NCBI GenBank assembly: GCA_024734495.1
Contig: JALMQS010000816.1
Location: 4,997,580 to 5,061,579, forward strand
DNA length: 64,000 bases
Reading direction: 5' to 3'
Origin: Forficula auricularia
Lineage: Eukaryota > Arthropoda > Insecta > Dermaptera > Forficulidae
Position numbers and translations under genes: made by a program. The first letter of the stretch is position 1; the number at the start of each line of letters is the position of its first letter. Of the stretch, positions 45,761-57,049 are shown in pieces. Under the pieces are notes generated by a model. That model was given only the letters and a program-made list of their open reading frames with translations, did no database searches and had not been told where the DNA came from.

Positions 45761-45904
45761 TCTTTAAAATTTATTCATTTGAAAGTTTTAATATAGCTCA
45801 TTTAGCCTTGCTTAAGTAAGAATGGATAGGCTTCTCTCTGTGAAATGCTAAAAATTTGGGAGGAATTTTTATAAGTAACCATAGCAACTGCGTTGTTTTC
45901 TTAT

Positions 45905-46790
45905 ACGTTACCTTTGCTGAAGACATAGAGAAATCGATTTTAAACCAAAAATAGCGATTGATTCTCATCTAGTACTTGAGGAATAATCATTCTATATTGG
46001 ATTTTTGACGTTTCGGTTTTTATTAGTAACCATTGCTGAAGACATAGAGAAGTCGACTTTAAACCAAAAATATCGATTGATTCTCATCTAGTACTTGAGA
46101 AATAACAATTCTACATTAGGTATTTGACGTTTCGATTATTATTGGTAACCATTGCTGAAGACATGGAGGAATCGACTTAAAATCAAAAGTAACGATCGAT
46201 TCTTATCTAATACTAGAGGAATAACCTTATTGCATTCCATTTTTGATGTTTTGACTATTAATGGAAACCTCTACTGAAAATGTGGAAAAATCGACTTAAA
46301 ATCAAAAAGACTAAATTCTTTTATGGCAAACAACTCAAGTTGAGCTTGAGTTGTTTACCAAAAAAGAATTTAGTCTTTTTGATTTTACGTCGATTCTTCC
46401 ACATTGATCTTGAGTTGTTTAACAAAAAAGAATTTAGTCTTTTTGATTTTAAGTCGATTCTTCCACATTGAGCTTGAGTTGTTTACCAAAAAAGAATTTA
46501 GTCTTTTTGATTTTATTCCTCTAGTGGGTAAGTGTCCGTTAACAGACACCCCCCCACCTACAGGAGAGGTCGATTCCTCCATCTCTTCAGCAATGGTTAC
46601 CAATAATCGAAACGTCAAATACCTACAATGTGTAGGGTATTCCTCAAGTATTAGATGAGAATCGATGGCTATTTTGATTTTAAGTCGATTCCACCATGTC
46701 TTCAGATGGTTATGTCCAACAAATGTCAAAAATCAAATGTAGAATGGTTATTCCTCAACTATTAAATGAGAATTATTTTTGAATTAATGT
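45905..46790. repeat. Palindromic satellite: 119-bp units in inverted halves, with 64-bp units at the centre
   Basis: Left half: units with GCTGAAGACATAGAG, GATTGATTCTCATCTAGTAC and TTGACGTTTCG start near 45916, 46035 and 46154 with a partial unit at 46272 (period about 119 bp). Right half, from 46540, has the same units inverted (CATCTCTTCAGCAATGG, TCGAAACGTCAAATACC). The turn is near 46338 (CAACTCAAGTTGAGC). Just right of it three 64-bp units (CTTGAGTTGTTTAC, AAAGAATTTAGTC, AAGTCGATTCTTCC) begin at 46345, 46409 and 46473. Frames at 46280-46729 on either strand are repeat artefacts. Confidence 0.85.
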
Positions 46791-46834
46791 CAATATGAAC
46801 TACAAATTGCATTAATATCTGATTAATAATAAGA

Positions 46835-46890
46835 TATGCGCCTTAATATTTCAAATGAATTTGGATAAGTTTAGCAACGATCATTCATGA
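46835..46890 (+). repeat. End fragment of the TACTTTATCC repeat
   Basis: TTTGGATAAGTTTAGCAACG and a shortened form of the following GATC...TTG.. motif. The fragment lies between the satellite and copy 4 of the CCGACTTC element. Confidence 0.4.
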
Positions 46891-46909
46891 TGATTATTTT
46901 ATAATCTAC

Positions 46910-47770
46910 ACATGTTACTTCATATCTCCGCCAATTGTGAACCGATTTTGAAAAAAAAATTGCATTGGGTTCAGTCTACCTTCCGATTGGTCCCATTTTT
47001 TTCATTGGTATTAGACCTTTTTTGTTAGGTTTGTTCAGGCCTAACTTCTTTGTTTATCAACCAATTTCGATGATTCTTTTTTTATTGTTAACGGGGTATC
47101 TTAGGGAAGGTGCCATATTAATTTGGTCAAGTTCTGATGATATGATCAACGACGAAATAACGTAAATCTCCAATTCTTATGACCAAATAATCGAAATTTT
47201 AATAAATAAAATCTTTTGTAAAAAAAAATCTTAAAAACATATATTTAAAACCCTCAAACGTTTCGAGAGAATTTCTATATTTATGATTTGAATTTTATTA
47301 TCATTTTCTGATTCATTCGCCCGACCCTTTCTCTTAAGGGATGCATGCAAGATATTATATTAAGTCACTATTAATAACATCACTAAAAAGAGAAAAATAA
47401 AAATAATGTTTAAAAAAAAAATAAAACCGACTTCAAAAAAATTAAATGCAACAAATAAAATACACTAAAAGGTATAAAATAATTATTATCTTATTTATTT
47501 ACAACTAAACGACGAAATATTAACATGAAATTACTTTTGGAAGTCGGTGCCAAACAAACTATACCTATAAGCGAGCGTACCCGCCAAACGTACTAAGTAA
47601 GATCTGTCGAGTGTCCAGTGCGATTCATAAAATGTTTGGCACCGACTTCAAAAAGTAATTTCATGTTAATATTTCGTCATTTAGTTGTAACTAAATAAGA
47701 TAATAATTATTTAATACCTTTTAGTGTATTTTATTTGTTGCATTTAATTTTTTTGAAGTCAGTTTTATTT
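46910..47770 (-). mobile_element. CCGACTTC element, copy 4 (inverted, truncated)
   Basis: Begins at ACATGTTACTTCATATCTCC, lacking the CCGACTTC...GGAGG terminus, and ends with the palindrome (about 47425-47765). The palindrome is shortened by small deletions. Apparent frame 46965-47165 lies in non-coding element sequence and matches nothing known. Confidence 0.65.
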
Positions 47771-48464
47771 TTTTTATCTTTACTAATTAACACAAATTCA
47801 CTTGGAAGCTGGTTTGGTCAAGAATATAGCGTTTGCACGGCATGAGCTTTCGGAGCACCTTGTTTTATAAATTCAATTGATTCTAATAAAACTATATTGG
47901 TAGTGGATAAACTAGAAGAAAATGAAGGGCAAAAAACATAAATACCATACATAAACACTTTTAATTGAACATTTTTTATAATCCCAATATATAATTGAAG
48001 CTATGATCACAATAGTGGACTTACCCACAAAATTAAATTTTGGTTTATCTGAGAAAATTAATTACTAATATTGTTACCGACCAACTGCAAAGTGGACCAA
48101 ACCAGTTTTTGATTGCAAATGCTGGTTTGATTCACGTGAACGAAGAAAATGAGAAAGTTGGAATTTATGACAATGTTTACCTTATTAATACTAACTTTTG
48201 TTAAATTTTCTCTCATTATCTACATTTCAAAAGCTAATTGACCAAATTTGAATCATATGCCATTTACAAGAAAAAGTAGTCAAATATGCGGTCAACTTCA
48301 TTTTTACTTATATTTTTTATTTGAATATTTTTATTCCATTAACTTCAAATAGCCAGTGATATCTGAATAATAGGAAAAGAATAATAAACTTATTAATATT
48401 TTAAAGGACTTTAGTTATAGTCTAGCAACGATTCGTTGCAGCTTATTTTCTACAATGCTTCTAT
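47771..48464. other. AT-rich spacer with one repeat end fragment
   Basis: 48345-48455 repeats the end of the TACTTTATCC family (AAATAGCCAGTGATATCTG, TCTAGCAACGATTCGTTGC). No gene seen. Confidence 0.4.
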
Positions 48465-48567
48465 AAATGCTTTTTACCACTAACACAGGGTAAATGGTAA
48501 ATGGAGGGATTGGCCATCCCAGTCCCTCCATTTACCATCTACCCTGTGTTAGTGGTAAAAAGCATTT
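48465..48567. repeat. 103-bp near-perfect palindrome
   Basis: AAATGCTTTTTACCACTAAC, ACAGGGTAAATGG and AATGGAGGGA are mirrored in TCCCTCCATTTACCAT and GTTAGTGGTAAAAAGCATTT around a 12-base centre. A short duplicated GGTAAAT is the only asymmetry. Likely a MITE or a hairpin formed by local inverted duplication. Confidence 0.8.
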
Positions 48568-50038
48568 ACTTTGCGACATACAACTTGCCCTAAGTGGTTG
48601 ATCTCACTACTTTAAAGGCAGCCCAAGGATAGGGAAAACCTCAAACTCCGAATAAAATAAAGAAATAAAATTAGATCGTCATTTTCATCCCCTTAAAAAA
48701 CTGTACTATTTGGAGAATCGTCTCTCTTTATTTAGGTTTTAAAATGAAAAACGTTGGAACCTCTGTGCACTGGGGTAAATAAAGGGTGTCATACATCGAC
48801 TTATGGGGCTTCTTAGCAGTATGGTGGGGACGCTCCAAGAATTTATAATACTGCAAGAAATCCGGAACATGGAGTTTTTGATTGCAATTAGGTTCAAAAC
48901 CTAGTTGACACCGATGTCTTAATGATGCCTGAAGCCTATCAGTGAAGTGAATTATATGTTAAAAAGTTCGAGAACATGAAAAAATAACGTTTTCCGACTC
49001 CCTGTTAACTAACCGGCATGCATCGACAACAATGATAAAATCATTCTTTTATCTCCCAGATTGTTGTCGTTACAGCATCAAAAATCTTTTTATGTGAAAC
49101 CTACTTCGTAATTTTAGTTAATTTCTTCTGATTAATAAAAGTTTCACCTAGAATCTGTTAAACCTTTTTTTTAAAAGTGATTTGTTGAAACTTTTTAGCG
49201 ATTATTACACCAACAGCATTTCGAAAAGTCAATATTCGAGAAAGTATTTAAAATTCCCATGAAATAACTTTCCAGAGGATTGAGAATCCTGTTTGAATCG
49301 TATCTGAATATTCTCTTAGCCAACAAAGATCAAAGCATCAACCCCAAAGTTAATTTGATTAAATGGGTTTTATCCACTTCAAAAAAGAGGACTTCTAAAT
49401 GATTAAAAATATAAAATCGGATTTTTTTATCCTACACCTGTTTAAAATCGATATTTTCGACCTTGTATTTATATGTGTTACGCTAAAAAATGGTAGAGAG
49501 AGAAAATCCAATTGACCAAATCAATTTATGTTTCTTGATTTGTTATAGAATTGAACTATTCTATTCGTGTGCCGTGCAAAATATGATAAATTTACATGCA
49601 TATGTTTAAATAACAATTATATGGTTTAATTGAGATGTTCATTACACCACCATTAAGTATGAGTATTTCAGGACATTCCCAGGAAAACCTATTTTTTATT
49701 ACTGATTTATATTATAACTATTGTATATTTAAGACTATCTAACAATTTTATCCTTATTCACTTTATGTAGTATGTACATGAACATGGACATATAGGAGCT
49801 TTTAGATTTCAGCACATTATTTTTCAATTTAAACGAGGCCTCTCAAAAAACCCGTGGGGAATCCCCCAATCCCCTCCTCTCGCCAGGACTGATCTTAGAG
49901 AATTTCTACCGAGTTTATCTAGGAGACTAGTAAGGTAAGCAAAGTATTCTCTTGACAAATTGGAGAGGGAAAAGTAAATTTAACGTCAAATTTCAATTCC
50001 TAGCCCAAGTAGACCCAGATATATATATCAGTGGCGGC
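48568..50038. other. AT-rich region, no gene seen
   Basis: Nothing recognised beyond a fragment at 49090-49130 similar to the AAACCTAC...GTAATTTTAG repeat at 35.2 kb. Confidence 0.35.
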
Positions 50039-50626
50039 TGGTGACTTTTCAACCTGGGGATGCTGTCCAAAAAAGACCCTTTCATTTTTTGAAATTTTAC
50101 TTCGCCCCAAACTGCTATATGTGAGTGAGGCTAGGAGTCAGAAATTAAATATTTTGAGTTAAACTCCACAGTCCCAGAGATAGAAATCTCTTAGTTATTT
50201 TCGATCTTATATTTTGAAAGTTGTTAGAAATGGATTAGTCCAAAAATTCCCGAATCATTTTTATTTATTCCTTTTTTGTATTCTTACTATTTTAATAGTT
50301 CCTCAGCGAGAACAATTTTTATTCGACTAGAACTTGTCTTTGGCATGCTTGAACTGGAAGATATTTCATACCAGGCAGGGAGTTCAAACCTTCTGTCCGT
50401 ACTCTTTTCGGAAAAATCATTCATTTAATTGCCACTTGAAACTATGCAACGATTTTATTTCATTTCGAGAACAAATATACTTTTCTTTTTTTATAGAAAT
50501 ACAATTTGAAATAACGGTTAATAATTTGAAAATTTAAAGATCCTCCTGAAATTTTGAAGTCGACCTTATATATTTATGAAAATACTCTAAATATTTAAAC
50601 TTTTATGGATGGACCGCACGCCACTG
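50039..50626 (+). mobile_element. Non-autonomous hAT-like element with CAGTGGCG ends, copy 1
   Basis: The left end CAGTGGCGGCTGGTGAC and right end GCACGCCACTG are inverted. The interior (ACCTGGGGATGCTGTCC, CTTATATTTTGAAAG, TTCCTCAGCGAG) is repeated inverted at 54885-55532. No target duplication was visible. The 67-codon frame at 50334-50537 shows no domain. Confidence 0.6.
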
Positions 50627-51366
50627 GTACATAGATACCTACTTTTTAACCAATTTTCAAAAAGTTTTACTTTTTCTTGGTTTTTAATGATTTTTGTTAT
50701 CTTTTTCTACCGGATTTTCCGCCCTTCTAATTTGATGCTCTGGGTTTTTGCTCTGCCTATTTTCCTCCTTTTATTCCTCTTTAGATAGAGACCCTAAGAA
50801 GATGGCAAACAAATGTTTACTATTCACAAACTCACGTACATCTTAAAAAATAATTAAAATTTTATATATTACCTCAAAAAAATAATGAATATATTAATTT
50901 TTATAATTATCCATTAGCATTTGATCTCGAAACAGAAAAAAAATTCTTACAGAAGACTACTTACTCCAGATTCACGTTGCAGACTATACAGTATACAAGA
51001 AGTATTAATAAATTAAAAAAGTAAACGATGGAATCTAAAAAAATAAACCTGAGTTTTTTTTAGGTTGATCCAAACACCTCCTTTCATTTCGAAATTTTAT
51101 TTGTTCGTAGAAAAAGACACCAATATGTTAAAACATACATTCAAAAATAATAAATGTTCCGTTCGGCATATATGAAATACTAAGAATTTACAAATTAGCT
51201 ACATATTATAAGTCTCAGTGACGTCTGAGGGAGATTCAAAAAAATATGATAAATAGGTTCAAATATTAAATTTTGAGTTAGCTCATCAGGTGTTGAGGTT
51301 TTATAATACATAAATTTCAAAGTTTTTAAAATAAAATAATACGAAATCCTCTAATTCCTCTAAGAT
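50627..51366. other. AT-rich spacer, no gene seen
   Basis: No frame or repeat recognised. Confidence 0.35.
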
Positions 51367-52054
51367 CAGGGGTGTCCAATCTTTTGGCTTACACGTGTCG
51401 TATTTGAAGGAAAAACAAATGCCTCGTGCCGCATATAAAATTTACAAATTCAATTGATATTTGTTAATAAAAATATAGCTAATAATGTAGAAGGATGATA
51501 TCCACCAAGACACAAAAAGCAAAAATATCATAGCATAATCATCTTTGAGACTTTTCCTTCAGGATTTTGTTTTTAAATCATTTATCTACTTCTATTAGCA
51601 ATTTGAAGTCTTTTAGTATTATATCGAGTTTAATTATTTCTTAACATTTCCAAATTCTTGAATTAACACAATTGAATTTTCTTTCTATATACATATAAGA
51701 GGTCAAACAGCTGGCGGGGGACAGAGTCGAGTGGAGAAGGATTGTTGCATCAAACCAGTCTTAGGACTGTATACTCAATGATGATGATGATACATATAAT
51801 AACGAGTATCCAATTAGTCCAAGTTCAATAGTCAAAACGCCATTCCTAGACTAATAGAAATTAAGAAATTAACTCCTACTAGTTTAAAACAAAACTGGGC
51901 TTGTATTTGGAATCATTGCCTTAGCTGGTTTAAAAAAAGAGATATCATTCTATCACCGCACTTTTTAGTCATTTTTCTAGATTAATTATTTTTAAATACT
52001 GAAATGTCTTGCTGGGCCGCACGCGGCTCGCGGACCACAAGTTGGACAGCCCTG
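51367..52054. mobile_element. hAT-like non-autonomous element with clear target duplication
   Basis: Ends are CAGGGGTGTCCAATC and GTTGGACAGCCCTG. Sub-terminal GGCCGCACGCGGCTCGCGG at the right is typical of hAT elements of this type. A 9-bp direct repeat CTCTAAGAT flanks both sides (51358-51366 and 52055-52063), of which 8 bp fits hAT. The interior contains an inverted copy of the dispersed repeat of 13.5 and 22.2 kb (51835-51985) and, at 51695-51790, a coding remnant GGGQSRVEKDCCIKPVLGLY with a (ATG)n tail that looks like a LINE C-terminus. Confidence 0.8.
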
Positions 52055-52288
52055 CTCTAAGATCATTGGCTCATATAAGAACTGAAAACTTTATGATCTT
52101 AAAAAAGAAGATGTTAAAAAAATTACTTTGAGTTGGTTGAAAATCCTCTGAGGACATGATCTATGAGACGGAGGCGATTCGTTAGATAAGACTCGTAGAG
52201 ACTACTCACAATGAATTAAACTAAATTATTATTTAAGATTAGAGTGATCTAAGAATTGATTAATAGTTTTTTGAATGCTAAGATTACT

Positions 52289-52505
52289 CAGGTTGGCCGA
52301 GTGGTCAAAGACCAAGCCTTCTAATCAAGCTAGAGCGGGTTCAAGCTCTACGCACTGCAAATATTTGATCAGCTATAATCGGATTCCTTCAGGAGAAAGC
52401 AATGGGAAACCACCCCTGTGAAAAATTTCCCCAGGAAAAATTATAATGGAGAGAATCCTCTCCATTGTAAACGCCGACGCTCGAAATCGAGTATGGCACT
52501 TGAAG
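52289..52505 (+). mobile_element. tRNA-derived SINE, second family
   Basis: The head CAGGTTGGCCGAGTGGTCAA contains an A box like that of Ser/Leu tRNAs, and GGTTCAAGCTC near 52350 is a B box, so the head derives from a tRNA and should carry an RNA polymerase III promoter. The body has GAAAGCAATGGGAAACCACC. No poly-A tail. The element ends near TGGCACTTGAAG. Flanking direct repeats AAGATTACT at 52280-52288 and 52506-52514 mark the target duplication. Confidence 0.82.
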
Positions 52506-52514
52506 AAGATTACT

Positions 52515-53106
52515 TAGAACTTTTCATCACCACTGACATGTACTTATTTAAGTACAGAATCTCATTTCGATTATACTCTCCTAAAATCACTTGATTAAAT
52601 TTTCATTTCATTCGTAATATTCAACGTAAATTAAGAGATAAGTTTATTAAGCCAAAAGCGAGCAATTTTATCTCCATTTTGCTATGCTAGATGGGATTCA
52701 GAAACGATCTCAAATTTAACTCTAGATTAAGGAAGTTACGCTTGATTTCTGGCCCCGAAGCAGTTTGGCATCCATTATTTCAAATTAATTAGTTTTTAAT
52801 TTTAAAAAATTAATGCTTGATCTTGTTCTAAGTTATTATTTTTTTTTAATTATATTAACTTTTCGATAATGATACATTTATTAAGAATAAGATTATAATT
52901 TAATTAAAAATTAAACTTTTCAAATACAAGTAATTTAAAGAAGGTAATATACCAATTTACTATTAAGCCTTATATAGAAATGCTTCTTCTTAAACAAATC
53001 CTTAAAAAAAAATTGATATATCATACAATTTTTTACAGAATAAATGTTTAAAGTATATTCTTTAAAAAAAAATAAGGCAATGCTGACATGTAGTATCTAC
53101 TGTAAA
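52515..53106. other. AT-rich spacer, no gene seen
   Basis: No frame or repeat recognised. Confidence 0.35.
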
Positions 53107-53463
53107 CAGGGATGCCCATCCCCCATAGCTTCATGACTCGCCCCTCCAATTTAATTTTATGAAAAGTAACCTGCCCCCTACAAATAGAAAAATAACGGTT
53201 GGCCTACTTTAAAATTCTAAAATTTCTTCCCGAGGAAGAGGTATTGGTGTATTTCGCTAACTGTCATTACATGTTTAGGCCTACTAGTTGTACAGTATAT
53301 TTTATTCACTCTAAAGAATTAGAAAAAGTTTTTATTATCTTTTGTTGAAGTTATAAGATTTATTAGCATATAATGCTAATTTTGCTACAGTTTTCAAACC
53401 ACTCCCCCCCCCAAAAAAAAAAAATTTGGGGATGGGCTTGGGGTCTTAACCCCTCCCCCCCTG
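53107..53463. mobile_element. hAT-like small element with CAGGGATGCCCATCCCC ends
   Basis: The left end CAGGGATGCCCATCCCCC faces GGGGATGGGCTTGGGG and CCCCTCCCCCCTG on the right. CTGTAAA lies just outside both ends, consistent with a target duplication of 7-8 bp. The interior has no frame. Confidence 0.5.
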
Positions 53464-53574
53464 CTGTAAAGATAATTCTTGAATAACTCAACTAGACAAT
53501 TAAGTGGTGAATCCCCCCTGCTGTAAAGATAATTCTTGAATAACTCAACTAGACAATTAAGTGGTGAATTCTTT
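53461..53574 (+). repeat. 57-bp perfect tandem duplication
   Basis: CTGCTGTAAAGATAATTC...GTGGTGAAT is repeated with 57-bp spacing directly beside the element end. The copies are identical, so the duplication is recent or an assembly artefact. Confidence 0.8.
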
Positions 53575-53736
53575 TCCTAACAGAGGAAAATCGATGACAT
53601 ATAAATTTTTTTCAATTACGGTTTTGTGACTGTCTCCTTATAGGGAACTCACGATAAAAAAATCAGGAAAATATAAAATCATGAACAACAAATTTTATTT
53701 ATATTGGGCGATTTGAAATGGATTGACCCTATAGAT

Positions 53737-54714
53737 CAGGGGTGGCCACTAACCTTAACTTTGGGAGCCGCAAATTTATAAAACTGTTTCAAACCAAGCC
53801 ACATTGTGGAGATTAATTAATGAACATTAAAAGAGCTCATTTTTTATTTTGTAAAATATAAATGAAGTAACATATATTTTGCTCTTACTTATAACATTAC
53901 AAAAATAATTTTTGTATTATTATTTTTCAATTTAATTATTATACAGGGTGTGGCATAAGATCTAACACATTTTGGAAAGTGCAAATTAAAAAATATAATA
54001 GAAAAAAATAAATTTATTTTGAAAATAAAATAAATGAAATTTTAAAAAAATGTATTTTTAACATTATCAAACAAAAAAAGGGGGGGGGTAAAAAAAATTC
54101 TAGCCCTTTTGATCAAACTCAACCAATGCACATGCCCCTTATTCTGTGTGGATCCCTAGAAGGCTAGACATGCAAATACTAACCAAATTTTGTATATATA
54201 GTTTGGTCGAAAGGGCTAGAATTTTCATTTTTGACCTTCCCCCCATTTAGGGTGGTTAGTTTTTGCATTTCTAGCCCTCTGCGTATACAAAATTTTGGTT
54301 GATTTTGGTTGAAAGTGCCAGAATTTACAATTTTGACCATCCACCCATTTTGGGTGGTTAGTTTTTGCATTTCTGGCCTTCTGGAGGTTCACAGAATATG
54401 TATTCAAAATTTGGTTGAGTTTGGTCGAAAGGGCTAGAATTTTCATTTTTTTTATTTTTGACCCCTCCCACTCCCTTTTGTCTGATAATGTTTAAAATAC
54501 ATAAAAAAAATTATTTCATGTTCTTTTCAAAAATATATCCAGTTTTTTCTTAGTTAAATTTTTTCATTTTTTTTATACCTCTTCAAAATGTGGTAGATCT
54601 TTATGTCACATCCTGTACTTTTTAAAATCAGTATTATTCAAGAGGGTTCAAGAGCCGCACGAGATTGACTAAAGAGCCGCATGCGGCTCGCGAGCCACGT
54701 TATGGCCACCTTTG
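53737..54714. mobile_element. hAT-like non-autonomous element with perfect 8-bp target duplication
   Basis: Ends CAGGGGTGGCCACTAACC and GTTATGGCCACCTTTG, with GAGCCGCATGCGGCTCGCGA next to the right end. Both are flanked by the 8-bp direct repeat CTATAGAT (53729-53736 and 54715-54722). Inside is a tandem repeat of about 102 bp (54150-54450, unit GGTGGTTAGTTTTTGCATTT with CTAGAAT and CATTTTTGACC) related to the TTTTTGCATTTCTAGCC sequence of the 34 kb family. Frames within the repeat are artefacts. Confidence 0.82.
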
Positions 54715-54733
54715 CTATAGATTCTCGAAATCT

Positions 54734-54840
54734 AGTAGCACAATGTTTCAAACTATATAGTAACTCCATAGTGCCTATATAGATTTCCAGAATCTTTGCA
54801 GGCACTATGCAGTTACTATATAGTTTGAAACATTGTACTA
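54734..54840. repeat. 107-bp palindrome
   Basis: CACAATGTTTCAAACTATAT, AGTAACTCCATAGTGCC and its complement GGCACTATGCAGTTACTATA, TAGTTTGAAACATTGT. Loop near 54785. It lies 20 bp outside the hAT-like element. Confidence 0.8.
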
Positions 54841-54884
54841 TTAGGGTTATTTCAAACATTTCTATAAAAAACATTTTTTGTTTT

Positions 54885-55532
54885 GAAAATTACATTGTTT
54901 CTTGAAATGAAATAAAATTGTTGCATAGTATTAAGGGGCAATTAAAATTAACGATTTTCCGAAAAGGGTGCGGATAGAAGTTATGAAATTCCTGCCTGTT
55001 ATATCAAGCAGATCAAAGACAAGTTCAGACGAGTTTTAGTCGAATAAAAATTATGCTCACTGAGGAACTATTAAAATAGTAATATACAAAAAAGGAATAA
55101 ATAAAGATGATTCAAGAATCTTTGGACTAATCCATTGATAAGAATTCTCAATATATAAGATAGGATTTAACTTAGAGCGCTATAGACAAGTCATAGCTTG
55201 CTTATAACAATAGAATTAGGAGAAATTTAAGATTTTCTTATAGAACATTCTGATTCATTGTGGAAGATGGTCGATTTCCATCTCAGGAACTATGGAGTTT
55301 AAGAAACAAGAATTAATTTCTGACTTCTACACTCACTCAAACAAACCAGTATCCGTTTGGGGGGAAGGCCCTAAAATATAATTTAAAGAAATCTAATGTT
55401 GAATTTGAAAAATAATGAAAATGATGCCGTATTCGATGAAATTTGCAAAAAGCGAAGATTAAAATAAAATTTCAAAAAATGAAGGGTTTTTTTGGACAGC
55501 ATCTCCTGCTTGAAAAGTAACCAAACGCCACT
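54885..55532 (-). mobile_element. CAGTGGCG hAT-like element, copy 2 (inverted)
   Basis: Inverted relative to 50039-50626: on the minus strand it starts CAGTGGCGTTTGGTTAC and continues GGAGATGCTGTCCAAAAAAA and TTTGAAATTTTATTT. The inner end is lost near 54885. Confidence 0.6.
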
Positions 55533-56299
55533 GATATAAATACCAACGCTGGCGAATACAGCTGTCGCCTTAGGCGAAATCAAGGTCAACAGTTAGCAGG
55601 TTACAAAGTGTTTACTTTAACTCATTAATATATATTTTTTTCATTGCGTATCCGAACGAATGTTTAAAAAAAATCAGATTTGTGTCAAAATAATGAAAGT
55701 ATAAGAATAAAAGTTATGTCAAATAAAATTCCAAAAGATATTTTATTTTCGTGGATATACATTTTTATTTATGGATATTTTTGAGGTTAAACAATTTTGC
55801 ATTAGGATGGTTGATTCTTGGAGAGTTGTATAGGCGCAAGGCAGCTGTCACATGTTTATTGGTAAAAGAAATAAAAACGAACGACAGTTGTTCAAAAATT
55901 TAGTTTATTTTCATAAATTGTATTATTTAATTCTTTACTATTTCCTAGACCTTTACAATAAATCGACAAATAAGTTGCAATTTTCAAATCATATATTTCT
56001 ACATTTTACTGTTATTAATATTTAATTTCCCATAACATGATGCCGCATAGCTCATAATAAACTTGATTAGTGTAAACATTTTCATGAAAATAAACGTGAA
56101 CATTTCTCACATTATAAACTTTTTGGAAAATATCAAAGAATTTATTTATTGTTTTTTTATTTTTTATAACTTGCCAACATGAATGAATTTCTTTTTTTGA
56201 ATATTCGACAAAAGATTTTTTCCATTATTCAAATAAATAGTCATTTGAATATTATAAATAGTAATATTTATTACAACTAAAGCTATAATGTGCTTATAG
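55533..56299. other. AT-rich spacer, no gene seen
   Basis: No frame or repeat recognised. Confidence 0.35.
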
Positions 56300-56834
56300 T
56301 AGCATTGGCATAGTTAGACAGTTTTCCTAAGGGGGGGAGGGGAGTTACCATACTGGGATTATCGGGACTGTCCCGCATTGTCGTAAATAATCCCACGTCC
56401 CGCATTTTATATCCCACCATCCTAATTTTATTATTTATTAAAAGGTGTGTTTTTTAGGATTGTCATGAACGCATGCAGTATCAACCGGTCCTCCGGAAAC
56501 ATCAAGAAACTAAAGTACTATTTGTAGAAGTGTACTCAATTATTAACTAGTGCCTTGAGCAACGAGCGATGATCGGTAACTTTTTGCCTCTAAATAGCTT
56601 GAGTTTCAAATTTCAAGGCTCTGAGACTTACCGAAGACGAGATTTGAACGATTAAAATATTTATTTTGCGACATGACTAATTTACACTCTCTTCCTCTGT
56701 TTCAATATGATTAAAATTTATACAAGACTAATAACTTATGAGACTTGATAAGTTCACCAATTTTTTGAATTGATGATGATTTATTGATCAAAGAAAATTT
56801 TAGATTGACCTGCAATGAATTTCAAGTATGATGG

Positions 56835-56943
56835 GTGAGTATAATTCGGTTCCCATTTGTCTCTACTTTCAGTGATAGCAACAATAATACAATGTTATTA
56901 CTATCACTGAAAGTAGGACAAATGGGAACCGAATTATACTCAC
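56835..56943. repeat. 109-bp palindrome
   Basis: GTGAGTATAATTCGG, TTCCCATTTGTC and CTTTCAGTGATAG are mirrored on the other side of a 20-base A/T-rich centre. At 56965-57010 follows AGAAGGAGAGAAAAAGTC, TTCGAAACGTCGG and GGACTGCCTTTCAT, as in the 28.9 kb palindrome. Confidence 0.8.
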
Positions 56944-57049
56944 ACATCAATAACTATTCAATATCCTCTAGAAGGAGAGAAAAAGTCTTCGAAACGTCGG
57001 AATTTGAATAAAATTTAAATAATTTATGGACTGCCTTTCATTATAAATA

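Noticed and set aside
46280..46729. Three frames in the 46 kb satellite
   Set aside because: They follow the repeat unit and its inversion, on both strands, with no domain.
52289..52360. A Leu/Ser-type tRNA gene
   Set aside because: No complete cloverleaf could be drawn, and the sequence continues into a SINE body bounded by direct repeats.
54179..54446. Two overlapping frames with repeated NAKTNHPKW motifs
   Set aside because: They arise from the 102-bp tandem repeat inside a hAT-like element and have no independent support.
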